NCBI RefSeq assembly: GCF_003852535.1
Contig: NZ_QAJP01000004.1
Location: 248,001 to 312,000, forward strand
Direction of reading: 5' to 3'
Length of the DNA: 64,000 bases
Origin: Herminiimonas sp. KBW02
GTDB lineage: Bacteria > Pseudomonadota > Gammaproteobacteria > Burkholderiales > Burkholderiaceae_D
This document shows, piece after piece, positions 1-9,234 of the stretch. Made by a program: the position numbers and the translations under genes. Within the stretch, counting starts at the first letter, position 1; every line of letters begins with the position of its first letter. The notes beneath the pieces were generated by a model that saw nothing but the letters and a program-made list of their open reading frames with translations, ran no database searches and had not been told where the DNA came from.

Positions 1-17
1 GCAAATAGGGGAAATGC

Positions 18-638
18 ATGTCCAACATTGCTGGGAAGGCATATGCCATGAACGTGATCACGCCGATCCGTTGGTATATGACCTGGATTAATAAGGTGAT
101 TTTCTGGGTAGCGCTGAGAAAGCCAGCCACCCTCAAGGGTTTGATCACGCTGTCGCTGATACATTACGCCCGCTGGGTCATCATCGGCAAGAATCAGTTT
201 CCGCATCTGGATGAGCGCCAACCGAAAGAAAAGCTGAACTATGCGTATATGCTGTTCTTCAGTAATTTCAACGGTAGCTGGGCGCAATACGTCGATTCCT
301 TCACGTTTGCCATTCCGAGCGGACTGGATCTGTTCTGGAAATGGAATATCCGCTATCCGAAGTCGGTCCCGCTGACGCCATTTCACTCTTACATACAATT
401 CAATCAGGTCCAGACTGACCACTACTACAACGCCTATCCGATGGCGGCTGCGAATGATGTCAAGGCGGCCAAGACACTGAAAGCCGAACTGATCGCTTTC
501 GACGCCAGTTATGGCCAGGCGGAACCTGAGCAATTCCTGAAGCAGTACAAGGCCCTGTTGCGCAGCCTGCAGCATGACCTCGGCGATATGCAACCGACGC
601 CGATCGTCAGCCTGGCAGATCAGGCGAAGGGGGAATAA
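18..638 (+). CDS. Unknown protein, first gene of the DyP peroxidase cluster
   Basis: 206-residue protein of unknown function. The start at 18 has an AGGGGA ribosome site five bases upstream; the ATG at 14 is out of frame. There is no signal peptide; the stretch around residues 25-55 is hydrophobic (WYMTWINKVIFWVAL, then LITLSLIHYARW) and may touch membrane. It ends two bases before the next gene, so the two are probably co-transcribed with the DyP peroxidase. It shares a sparse pattern with the next protein (N-terminal AYA...PI, an F-x-G-x-W box, a later F-x-x-YI-x-x-x-Q box), which suggests distant paralogy. A role near heme peroxidases or lipid peroxides is inference from position only. Confidence 0.75.
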   Translation: MSNIAGKAYAMNVITPIRWYMTWINKVIFWVALRKPATLKGLITLSLIHYARWVIIGKNQFPHLDERQPKEKLNYAYMLFFSNFNGSWAQYVDSFTFAIPSGLDLFWKWNIRYPKSVPLTPFHSYIQFNQVQTDHYYNAYPMAAANDVKAAKTLKAELIAFDASYGQAEPEQFLKQYKALLRSLQHDLGDMQPTPIVSLADQAKGE

Positions 639-640
639 GC

Positions 641-1336
641 ATGGGTAATGTCAGCAATAACGCGTATGCCATCACCTGCCTGTGCCCGATCCAGAAAGGC
701 CATATCGGCGGTACCGCGTACAGCGATGAAGTGCGTCGTCGCCTGCAGGATTGGGGTCTGAACGAAATGAGCCCGATGGCCAAAGTGCCGCAAACCTATT
801 TGTGTCGCTACTTTGTGCTCGACGATGTGTACTACGAATCGCTGCCCGGCACCGATTTCGGCGGAACCTGGTACGACTTCCTGTCCATTTTCTCCGATCG
901 TTTCCGCCGCGCCGCCTTGCCGGAAGAAGATCATCTGCAATCCAAATACCTGGTGTGGTGCTGCAATATCCACGGCGATCCGGATGCTTACCTGCGCGAT
1001 ATGTGGAACGCCATCAGTGATGACATCCGTCACCTGTGGGGCTTCTGCTATGGCTTCGAGCATGTCTCCGACGCCGACAGCTTCATTGCATATATCAAAA
1101 AGTGCCAACTGAAAGCGGCCTTGTTCTTTGTCGGTTCGAATGATGAACCGCTGCCGGAACAGCTGAAGGGACTCTATCTGAAGCAAGAGTTCTCGCGCTT
1201 CGTGACTGAACATCAGGGTTTGCCGGCGGCTGAATTGCAGCAGGCTTATCAGGCATTTATCCAGCGGGTAGCACCGACGAATCTGCAGGAGCCGACATGG
1301 CTGCCCGGGCAATCCACTGTACAAAAACAATCGTAG
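641..1336 (+). CDS. Unknown protein, second gene of the DyP peroxidase cluster
   Basis: 231-residue soluble protein with no recognised domain. It starts two bases after the previous stop, with an AAGGGGG site inside the end of that gene, and ends 12 bases before the peroxidase start, a tight operon arrangement. Visible traits are a Cys-rich start (CLC near residue 13), a WCCN motif near residue 104 and an F-G-G-T-W box near residue 75 that resembles F-N-G-S-W in the preceding protein. Its function is unknown; the setting suggests it assists the peroxidase or acts on the same substrate. Confidence 0.75.
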   Translation: MGNVSNNAYAITCLCPIQKGHIGGTAYSDEVRRRLQDWGLNEMSPMAKVPQTYLCRYFVLDDVYYESLPGTDFGGTWYDFLSIFSDRFRRAALPEEDHLQSKYLVWCCNIHGDPDAYLRDMWNAISDDIRHLWGFCYGFEHVSDADSFIAYIKKCQLKAALFFVGSNDEPLPEQLKGLYLKQEFSRFVTEHQGLPAAELQQAYQAFIQRVAPTNLQEPTWLPGQSTVQKQS

Positions 1337-1348
1337 AAGGATCTTCTT

Positions 1349-2878
1349 GTGAGTAAAGTTCTGGACTTGATGGATATCCAAGGCAACGTGATACGGGCCT
1401 ATGGACGCTACAACTTTCCGTATGCACGTTATGTATTTCTGAATATCCGCGATGGTGCGCGCGGACGTGAGTTTGTACGCCTGGTGACCGAACAGGTCAC
1501 CACTGCCGTGAATTGGGGGCAGGGACCGAATCCGATAGAAAAACCAATGTCGACTGTGAATGTCGCCTTCACTTATCCCGGCCTGAAGACGCTGGAATTG
1601 CCTCGTGCTTCGCTGATCGGCTTCCCGATGGAATTCGTGATGGGTATGAAGAAGCGGGTCGATATCCTGGGCGATGACAAGCGCAGCGCACCTGAGTATT
1701 GGGACCCGATCTGGAAAGAGAGTCGCGAACATGACCGTCATAAAGACGTGCATGTGTGGATCTCGATCAATGGCCAGACGCGCGCCGCCATGCAGGAGAA
1801 GTATGAATGGCTGCAAAAGATCGTGCATGACAGCGCCGGTGGCGTGGCTATTCTGTCCGGTCATCGCGGCGACGATGGTGCCGAGCATTTGCCGTTCCAG
1901 GACGTGCATGCAGTCTTTGAAGACGGCAAGCCGACCAGCAAGGAGCATTTCGGTTATACCGACGGCATCGGTGATCCGGTATTTGAAGGTTTGCCGGGCA
2001 AGCCGGAGCGTGTGGTCGGGCGCGGCAAGCAGCTCAAAGGCGGCAAGTGGGCGCCGCTGGCAACCGGTGAGTTTATCCTTGGTCATCGCGATGAAGCGGA
2101 AGAGTATCCGATTGCACCTGCACCGCAACTCTTGTCACGCAACGGCACCTTCATGGTGTATCGCAAGCTGCATGAAAACGTCGGCACCTTTAACTCCTAT
2201 CTGGAGCAGGAAGGCGCGAAATACCCGGGCGGCAAGGAATTGCTGGCGGCGAAGTTCGTCGGCCGCTGGCGTGATAACGGTGCGCCCATCGTGTCGGCCC
2301 CGGATGCGGCCAGCAAGGCGCAATGGGATGCCAGGTTTGCCGCGGCCACGCCGGCCGAGCGTGATCGCATGCTGAGTGGCTTTACCTTCGATGATGATAT
2401 GGATGGGTCGAAATGTCCGTTCAGTTCCCATTTGCGACGCATCAATCCACGTGCATCACTGGAACTGACGCCGAATGCATTCGATACGCCAGGTGCGCTG
2501 GCCAATCGCCGTCGTGTGATACGGCGTGGCCTGCCATATGGCGAAGTGAAGGATGCGGCGCGCGATGACGGCAACCATGGCATCGTGATCATGATGATCA
2601 ACTCCAGCATCAATCGCCAGTTTGAGTTCGTACAGCAGCAGTGGATTAATTACGGTAATGATTTCCGCGCTGCCAACGACAAGGAAATCATCCTCGGTAA
2701 CCATGATGATGAACATCCGAGCAAGGCGGTGTTGCAGGTTCCGGCAGATAGTGATGAAGCACCGTACTTCTTGTCCAAGATTCCACGCCTGGTGGAAACG
2801 CGCGGCGGTGATTACTTCTTCATCCCGAGCATGACGGCATTGCGCATGATCGCGAAGGGTATCGTCGATCCGACCTGA
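1349..2878 (+). CDS. DyP-type heme peroxidase
   Basis: 509-residue member of the dye-decolourising peroxidase family, which uses heme and H2O2 to oxidise varied organic substrates. The family GxxDG motif appears as GYTDGIGDP at about residues 201-209; the SHLRRINPR segment places the probable proximal heme His near residue 361, with the family Arg in INPR. There is no Tat or Sec signal, so it is probably cytoplasmic. The length fits the long (class D/C-like) subgroup rather than the short bacterial A/B types. The GTG start at 1349 follows AAGGA by eight bases. It is the last gene of a three-gene cluster and faces a catalase-like heme protein. Confidence 0.92.
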   Translation: MSKVLDLMDIQGNVIRAYGRYNFPYARYVFLNIRDGARGREFVRLVTEQVTTAVNWGQGPNPIEKPMSTVNVAFTYPGLKTLELPRASLIGFPMEFVMGMKKRVDILGDDKRSAPEYWDPIWKESREHDRHKDVHVWISINGQTRAAMQEKYEWLQKIVHDSAGGVAILSGHRGDDGAEHLPFQDVHAVFEDGKPTSKEHFGYTDGIGDPVFEGLPGKPERVVGRGKQLKGGKWAPLATGEFILGHRDEAEEYPIAPAPQLLSRNGTFMVYRKLHENVGTFNSYLEQEGAKYPGGKELLAAKFVGRWRDNGAPIVSAPDAASKAQWDARFAAATPAERDRMLSGFTFDDDMDGSKCPFSSHLRRINPRASLELTPNAFDTPGALANRRRVIRRGLPYGEVKDAARDDGNHGIVIMMINSSINRQFEFVQQQWINYGNDFRAANDKEIILGNHDDEHPSKAVLQVPADSDEAPYFLSKIPRLVETRGGDYFFIPSMTALRMIAKGIVDPT

Positions 2879-2893
2879 TGCGGGTACGGAAAG

Positions 2894-2926
2894 AAAAAGG
2901 GAAGCCAGAGCGGCTTCCCTTTTTTA
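2894..2926. terminator. Bidirectional intrinsic terminator between the peroxidase and catalase-like genes
   Basis: GGGAAGCC and GGCTTCCC form an 8-bp stem around a five-base loop (2899-2919), flanked by AAAAA on the left and TTTTTT on the right. It can stop both convergent transcripts. Confidence 0.9.
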
Positions 2927-2944
2927 TTTCAGCTGGCAGATGGA

Positions 2945-3955
2945 TCAGATGTCCCAGCTGGTCGGTTCTTTGCGCACCACTTTGTTGTACTCGTGGCGGA
3001 AGGTCGAAATCGCGTTGTAGACGATTTTGCGGGCGCGGTTAATGCCGCCCAGCGGACGATGCGCCGGCAGGCTGTGCCACGGCGTATAGGACAGGTTCTC
3101 GCCGAAGACACGCTGGGCCTCGCTGTCGAATTCCTGCTGCAGTATGCGTATGGTCGCCACTTTGCGGAACGGCGACTCACTTTCTTTCCATTCCTTGCCT
3201 GGGTCTTCGATCGGCATGCTGTCGGCATTTGTTTGCAGCTGTACCGTGAAGTCGAACGAGGCCTCGCCTTGTGCCAGTTGGCGCACCATCGCCTGGCGCA
3301 GGTAATCCGGGCCTAGATTCGACGGTACGGTGTCAGGGGCGCTGACGTGCGGAATGGCCGAGTACTTGACGGCGGTATTGCCGAATAAATAGGGTGTGGT
3401 GCTCCAATAGCGCATTTGCAGTGGATTGGCGAACTCCTTCAGCGAAGTCACCAGATTCCAGATTACGCGCCAGTGCGTCGCAAAGAAAAAGATTTTGGCG
3501 AAGATGCTGCCGGTCATCGCTTTGATCAGCGCATCGAATTCCTCGACGTTCTTGGTCACGAAGACATTGGTGCTGATGACGATGAAATCCTGGGTTTGTT
3601 CGTGGCGCTCGCTCTCCAGCAATTTGTCACCGGCTACGCCCATCAGTTTGATCGCCATGCCACGAATATCGCGTGCCTTGTCCGGCTGTATCGTGCCGTC
3701 CTGATTGGAAAAGCGGATCCAGGCCTGGTAAGTGCGTGCCTCGGCAAAAATACCGACACGTAATTCAGCTGGCAGGTCGCTTTCAACTGTGAATTCAGCC
3801 TTGACCACACCGTGCATCTTCGGGTGTGCATCGCGGCGCATAATGCCGGTGGGGTTGTCGCGGATGATTTTGGCTTTGAGACGGGCGGAGAGGTCTTCTA
3901 TGTATTGTTTTTCGCCAGCCGGGATGGTTTCTTGCGCGAGTGTGTTGTCTGACAT
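2945..3955 (-). CDS. Catalase-like heme protein (y4iL-like catalase family)
   Basis: 336-residue protein of the small catalase-related group near y4iL/allene oxide synthase-like proteins. Visible family blocks are HPKMHGVVKAEF near the N-terminus (the His in the position of the catalase distal His), the WIRFSNQDG and RDIRGMAIKL segments that follow the catalase fold, and QDFIVISTNVF. It is much shorter than a true catalase (about 480 residues). Such proteins may act on lipid hydroperoxides; that is family knowledge and not shown here. There is no signal peptide. It is convergent with the DyP cluster. Confidence 0.82.
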   Translation of the reverse strand: MSDNTLAQETIPAGEKQYIEDLSARLKAKIIRDNPTGIMRRDAHPKMHGVVKAEFTVESDLPAELRVGIFAEARTYQAWIRFSNQDGTIQPDKARDIRGMAIKLMGVAGDKLLESERHEQTQDFIVISTNVFVTKNVEEFDALIKAMTGSIFAKIFFFATHWRVIWNLVTSLKEFANPLQMRYWSTTPYLFGNTAVKYSAIPHVSAPDTVPSNLGPDYLRQAMVRQLAQGEASFDFTVQLQTNADSMPIEDPGKEWKESESPFRKVATIRILQQEFDSEAQRVFGENLSYTPWHSLPAHRPLGGINRARKIVYNAISTFRHEYNKVVRKEPTSWDI

Positions 3956-4069
3956 AAATTAATTGTAGATTTGATACCACATCATGGCCGCGCACTAGAG
4001 GTTTCAGCTATATTACGCGGGGCGGTTGAGCAAAGTACAGTTGCCTATCATTAACTGTAATTAACTTTT

Positions 4070-7000
4070 TTGCAAGACGAACTGGCACCCTTTGTCGCCA
4101 ACATTGCGATGAACCCGGAGCATCAAATTAAATTTCCACAGCAATCTGCCTGGTCACCATTACCGAAGCGCGCGAGTCAGACGCAAGTCGGCTTGCATCG
4201 CGCGATGTTTTTTCGTGTCTCGCCGATTGCGCACGAGGCAGACGCTGAACATAGCGAGGTTGTTGCTTACGACCTGAATGCTGCCTTGCACTTATTCGTC
4301 GCCCTGATCAAAGGCTTGAACGAACTGCATAAACGCGTCGATCTGCATCAGGCCGTGTGCCTCGCCAATTTGCGTTTGCTGCAGGATGGATCGGTGGAGT
4401 TCCGTAATGACGCCACGGTGCCGCTGGCGTATAGCTCACCGGAACAAACCGGGCGCATGAATCGCCAGGTCGATTACCGCAGCGATTACTACTCGCTTGG
4501 CATTGTGTTGTACGAACTCTTGAGCGGGCATTTGCCGTTCGAGTCGGACAGCGTGATGGAGCTGGTGTATAGCCACATCGCGAAGAAACCGTTGCCACCG
4601 AGTCGCTTTAATCCGGCTATCCCGGATGCCGTCGGCAATATCGTGCTCAAGCTGTTGGCCAAGAATGCCGAAGACAGGTACCAAAGTCTGGAAGGCTTGC
4701 TGGGCGATATAGAAAAATGTCGCATCGCCTTGCAGGAAAGCGGGGCGGTACAGCCTTTTCCGCTGGCGCAGCAGGATGTCTGCGACCGCCTGCAGATATC
4801 ACAGAAATTATATGGTCGTGATTGCGAATATGCGCGTCTGCTGAGTGCCTTCAAGAATGTCACGACCGGTACCGCCGAGCTGGTGCTGGTCACTGGCTAT
4901 TCCGGCGTCGGCAAGTCCTCGCTGGTGAATGAGATTCATAAGCCGGTGGTGGCGCAGGGCGGTTATTTCATTTCCGGTAAATTCGACCAGTTCAAGCGTA
5001 CCATCCCGTACTCGGCCTTTAACCAGGCTTTCCGCGAATTGATGCGGCAAATATTGACGGAAAGCGAAAGCCGGATCGCCGACTGGCGCGCCAAGTTATT
5101 GAAAGCGCTGGGGCCAAACGGGCAACTGATCATCGATGCGATTCCGGAGCTGGAATTCATTATCGGTAAGCAGCCACAAGTACCTCTGCCGAGTGCCACG
5201 CGCAATAGCTTTAACTACGTGATGCAAAATTTCGTCAGCGTGTTTACGCGTGTCGAACATCCTATCGTCTTGTTCCTGGATGACTTGCAATGGGCAGATG
5301 CCGCATCGCTCAAACTCATCAGCTTGCTGATGCGAAACCTGAATGACCCATGCCTGTTATTGATAGGCTCCTACCGCAGCAATGAAGTCGATATCGCGCA
5401 TCCGCTGAATCTGACGATAGATCAGATCCGCAAGGACGCGAATGTCACCACCATAGAACTGAACACCCTAACTGACCTCAGCATCCTGGAAATGGTGGCG
5501 GATACCTTGCAATGCGAGGAAGCAGAAGCGATTTCGCTGGCGAGCCTGATTTATCGCAAGACCCTGGGCAATCCCTTCTTCATCGGGCAGTTCATCAAGA
5601 GTCTTAATAGCGATGGCTTCCTGTTCTTTGAACATGGCCACTGGCGCTGGAACATTGCGCAGATTGAAGAACTCAACATTACCGATAACGTGGTCGATCT
5701 GCTGACCAAGGAATTGCGACGTCTGCCCGAATCCACACAACGCCTGTTGACGATTGTGGCCTGCATAGGCAGTCGCTTTGATTTGCAGACACTGGAAACC
5801 GTCAGTCAGCGCTCCAAGCAGGAAATCGGCGAGCTCTTGCACGATGCGATCCAGACCGGTCTGGTCTTGCCGGCCGAGCATACGGTGGCGGCCACCGCGC
5901 TGGTTTCATATGTATACCAATTCCGGCACGACAAGGTGCAGCAGGCGGCGTACGAAGGTATCGCCAAATATGAAGCAGACGCCATCCATCTGGAAATTGG
6001 TCGTCTGCTGCTGAACAGTCTGACAGAAGAAGAAAAAGAAGAGTCGATCTTTGAACTGGTCGATCACCTGAATCAGGGGCGCTCTTTACTCACCGCGGCT
6101 AGCGAGAAAGAGAAGCTGGCGGAACTGAATTTGCAGGCAGCCAAGAAGGCGCGCAAAACAGCTGCTTTCGATGTGCATCATGATTGCATCGATATTGCGA
6201 GCGAGTTTGGCCGTGTACATATCTGGCGTGAAAAGCAAGTCTTCATGCACGAGCTGTACATGGAGAAAATCAATGCAGCTTTTGCGCGCGCCGACTACAA
6301 GGAAATGGAAAAGCTGTGCCAGATTGTTTGCGAGCACAGTGAAACGCCGGGCGAAATCATCGCGGCAAAAAATTATCTGATTCGTTGCTACGGTGCGATT
6401 TATAAGCCACAGGAGTTGATGAAGACAGGGATAGAGATGCTGGAAATTGCCGGTATCAGAATCCCGCCCAACCTGAATGAACAGCATATCCTGCTGGCCC
6501 GGATGAAGTTGAAAGTGGCGCTGCGCGGTCGTGATCCGCTGGAGCTGGAGAACTTGCCGCCGGCAACCGATCCGGTCTACCTGCTGCAACTGCACGCGAC
6601 CATGGCCTTCCTCGGGTATGGTTTCACTTATCTGGCCGGTTCCAATGCCGTGTTATGGGTGGCACTGGAAATGGTCAGGCGTTCCATTCATTACGGTTCT
6701 TCACCGAACTGCGCCTATGCGTACGCAGTGTGGGGCCGCACCCTGGTCGGCAAGCTGGGCAAGATCTCCGAAGGCTACAAATTCGGTAAGGTGGCGGCGC
6801 AATTGGGCGGCGAAAAAATATCGCTGGGTGCGGCCGGTATTTTCCACGGCATCATCCGGCATCATCGCGAACACCTGCGCCTGTCGCTGGAGCCCTTGAT
6901 GGATATCTACGTCAAGGCAATGGAAACCGGTGACCGGCCCGGCGCGATGGTGGCCTTGTCATTCTCCGATGCGATACGCTTCCAGTCCGGCGGCAATGTG

Positions 7001-9226
7001 CAGGAAGCGCTGCACACTATACGCAAAGACCTCGATATTTATCGCAAGATGGATTACGCCGCTTTGCTGGGCGTCATGATCCCCTGGGCCTTGCTGTTTT
7101 CACGTCTGGTGGGGGAGTCGATAGCCGATATTACGCAGGGGCGGGACCAGGAAGATTATGTGCAGTCGCGCAAGAACGCTGCCGATCCATGGGGTATCTT
7201 TTATGTCCGCACGATACAGGCGACAGGCGAATATTATTTCGGCGAATTCGTCAAAGCGCGCCTGCATTCAGCGGAAGCGATGGAACTGCCCGGCTTCCAT
7301 TTCGGTACGCCGTCATCGGCCTTCCTGATGTGGGTGCACTCGCTGTCGGATCTGGCTTTATGCCGCCCCTACGATGCACATTCGTCGGCGACTTTGGCGC
7401 GCGTCAAAGTGTGGCAGCGTCGTTTTAAGGAATGGGCCGATCATGCGCCCATGAACTACCGGCATAAATGGCAGCTGGTCGAAGCGGAGCGCTACCGTGT
7501 CAGTGATAAGAACAGGCTGGCCGAGCAGGCTTATGAACTGGCCATTACCGGCGCGCGCAAATACGGTTTCGTCAACGATGAAGCATTGGCGCACGAATTG
7601 ACCGGCAAGTTTTACCTCAGCCAGGGTAAGGATATCAACGCGCGCATGCATCTGGAGCAGGCGCATGCGCGCTATGAAGAGTGGGGCGCCTTTGCCAAAG
7701 CGATGCAGATGGAAGAGGCTTATCCGATATTGCTGGCACGTGTAATTTCGCGCCGCCGTGAAGATAACCGCGATCTGGAAGTCGCACGTGAACGGCAGGT
7801 CGATATACAAACAGTCATCAAGGCTTCGCAAACCTTGTCCGGCGAAATCCAGCTCGATAAATTGTTGTCCAAGCTGATGCGTTTGCTGATCGAGAATGCA
7901 GGCGCGCAAAAAGGTGCACTGTTATTGATGGAGCATGGTCGCTTGTACATACAGGCGGAGGTCAGCGCCGACGGCACTATCGTCGTACAAAAAGGCGTGC
8001 CGCTGGAAAACAGCACGACATTAGGCCTGGCGGTCATCAATTATGTGAAGCGCACGCACGGCAATATCGTGCTGGGTGATGCCGCTAACAACAGTCAATT
8101 CAACGGTGATCCGTATATAGAACGCGAACGCCCCAAGTCGATACTATGCCTGCCGCTACAAAAGCAAGGTCAGCTGGTTGGCGTGCTGTATATGGAAAAC
8201 AATCTGGCGATCGATGCGTTTACACAGGAACACACCGAGCTGTTGCAAATTCTTTCGACGCAAATTGCGATCTCGCTGGAAAACGCCGGTTTGTATAACG
8301 ACCTCGAGCAAAAAATCGAAGCGCGTACCCAAGCCCTCAGCCTGAAAAATACTGAGTTGCACGACACCCTGAATTCCTTGCGCCGTACACAGAAGCAACT
8401 GGTTGAATCGGCCAAGCTGGCTTCGCTGGGACAACTGGTGGCAGGCGTTGCACATGAAATCAATACACCGCTGGGCGTCGGCGTTACCGGTGCTTCCACG
8501 CTGGCGGAAGAGACCAGCAGGTTGCAATCGCTATTCCAGAGCGGCACCATGAAACGCTCTGATCTGGATGCGTATGTCGGCACGGCAGGCACGATCAGTA
8601 AATTGCTGCTGTCGAATATGGAGCGTGCGGCCACTCTGATACAGAGCTTTAAGGATGTGGCGGTAGATCAGACCAGCGAAGAGCGACGTACCTTCTTCCT
8701 GAAGGCTTACATCAATGAAATCCTGTCCAATCTGAGTCCGATGTTACGGCGCTCCGAACACCGGATGACGGTGGTTTGCGATGCGGCGATTGAAGTGGAT
8801 ACCTATCCGGGTGCCTTGTCGCAAGTCATTACCAACCTGGTCATGAACACGCTGTTCCATGCTTTCGCTGACCAGACGCGGGGAGAAATTCAGATCCTGG
8901 TACAGGGTACAGGTACGAATGACGGCACAGCAGAAAGCGAACTGCTCGAACTGCGTCTGTCGGATAACGGTAAAGGTATCCCGCCGGAACATCTGGCTAA
9001 AATCTTTGATCCTTTCTTCACCACGATGCGCGGACGCGGCGGCAGCGGCCTCGGTTTGAATATCGTGCACAATCTGGTGACAGGTACCTTGCAGGGACAG
9101 ATTAGCGTCGAAAGCCAGGAGGGTGTGGGAACCACCTTCATAGTGCGCTTTCCGCGCAATCCGCTGGAGGTAGCGGCAGATGCGCTCAAGAGCGAAGTCG
9201 ATAAGGACGGTACAGCTCATGCTTAG
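4070..9226 (+). CDS. Multidomain sensor: pseudokinase, AAA ATPase, GAF, histidine kinase
   Basis: 1718 residues. Order: remnant of a Ser/Thr kinase C-lobe (about 60-225, with SPEQTGRMNR near 124 and DYYSLGIVLYELLSG after it), an AAA/STAND ATPase (Walker A GYSGVGKSS near 276, Walker B IVLFLDDLQWAD near 400), a long helical repeat region, GAF (about 1260-1405), HisKA with phospho-His in VAHEINTPLG near 1462, and HATPase with DNGKGIPPE and GSGLGL near 1631-1664. The kinase N-lobe is absent, and the HRD and DFG motifs are replaced (LHQA; no DFG), so the Ser/Thr kinase module should be dead. The TTG start lacks a clear ribosome site; ATG at 4109 is an alternative. It probably signals with the hybrid kinase nine bases downstream. 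Confidence 0.9.
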   Translation: MQDELAPFVANIAMNPEHQIKFPQQSAWSPLPKRASQTQVGLHRAMFFRVSPIAHEADAEHSEVVAYDLNAALHLFVALIKGLNELHKRVDLHQAVCLANLRLLQDGSVEFRNDATVPLAYSSPEQTGRMNRQVDYRSDYYSLGIVLYELLSGHLPFESDSVMELVYSHIAKKPLPPSRFNPAIPDAVGNIVLKLLAKNAEDRYQSLEGLLGDIEKCRIALQESGAVQPFPLAQQDVCDRLQISQKLYGRDCEYARLLSAFKNVTTGTAELVLVTGYSGVGKSSLVNEIHKPVVAQGGYFISGKFDQFKRTIPYSAFNQAFRELMRQILTESESRIADWRAKLLKALGPNGQLIIDAIPELEFIIGKQPQVPLPSATRNSFNYVMQNFVSVFTRVEHPIVLFLDDLQWADAASLKLISLLMRNLNDPCLLLIGSYRSNEVDIAHPLNLTIDQIRKDANVTTIELNTLTDLSILEMVADTLQCEEAEAISLASLIYRKTLGNPFFIGQFIKSLNSDGFLFFEHGHWRWNIAQIEELNITDNVVDLLTKELRRLPESTQRLLTIVACIGSRFDLQTLETVSQRSKQEIGELLHDAIQTGLVLPAEHTVAATALVSYVYQFRHDKVQQAAYEGIAKYEADAIHLEIGRLLLNSLTEEEKEESIFELVDHLNQGRSLLTAASEKEKLAELNLQAAKKARKTAAFDVHHDCIDIASEFGRVHIWREKQVFMHELYMEKINAAFARADYKEMEKLCQIVCEHSETPGEIIAAKNYLIRCYGAIYKPQELMKTGIEMLEIAGIRIPPNLNEQHILLARMKLKVALRGRDPLELENLPPATDPVYLLQLHATMAFLGYGFTYLAGSNAVLWVALEMVRRSIHYGSSPNCAYAYAVWGRTLVGKLGKISEGYKFGKVAAQLGGEKISLGAAGIFHGIIRHHREHLRLSLEPLMDIYVKAMETGDRPGAMVALSFSDAIRFQSGGNVQEALHTIRKDLDIYRKMDYAALLGVMIPWALLFSRLVGESIADITQGRDQEDYVQSRKNAADPWGIFYVRTIQATGEYYFGEFVKARLHSAEAMELPGFHFGTPSSAFLMWVHSLSDLALCRPYDAHSSATLARVKVWQRRFKEWADHAPMNYRHKWQLVEAERYRVSDKNRLAEQAYELAITGARKYGFVNDEALAHELTGKFYLSQGKDINARMHLEQAHARYEEWGAFAKAMQMEEAYPILLARVISRRREDNRDLEVARERQVDIQTVIKASQTLSGEIQLDKLLSKLMRLLIENAGAQKGALLLMEHGRLYIQAEVSADGTIVVQKGVPLENSTTLGLAVINYVKRTHGNIVLGDAANNSQFNGDPYIERERPKSILCLPLQKQGQLVGVLYMENNLAIDAFTQEHTELLQILSTQIAISLENAGLYNDLEQKIEARTQALSLKNTELHDTLNSLRRTQKQLVESAKLASLGQLVAGVAHEINTPLGVGVTGASTLAEETSRLQSLFQSGTMKRSDLDAYVGTAGTISKLLLSNMERAATLIQSFKDVAVDQTSEERRTFFLKAYINEILSNLSPMLRRSEHRMTVVCDAAIEVDTYPGALSQVITNLVMNTLFHAFADQTRGEIQILVQGTGTNDGTAESELLELRLSDNGKGIPPEHLAKIFDPFFTTMRGRGGSGLGLNIVHNLVTGTLQGQISVESQEGVGTTFIVRFPRNPLEVAADALKSEVDKDGTAHA

Positions 9227-9234
9227 GACGCGCA

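Noticed and set aside
620-2128. 502-codon minus-strand open frame across the DyP operon
   Set aside because: It overlaps two coding genes and the well-supported DyP peroxidase; no motif and no ribosome site.
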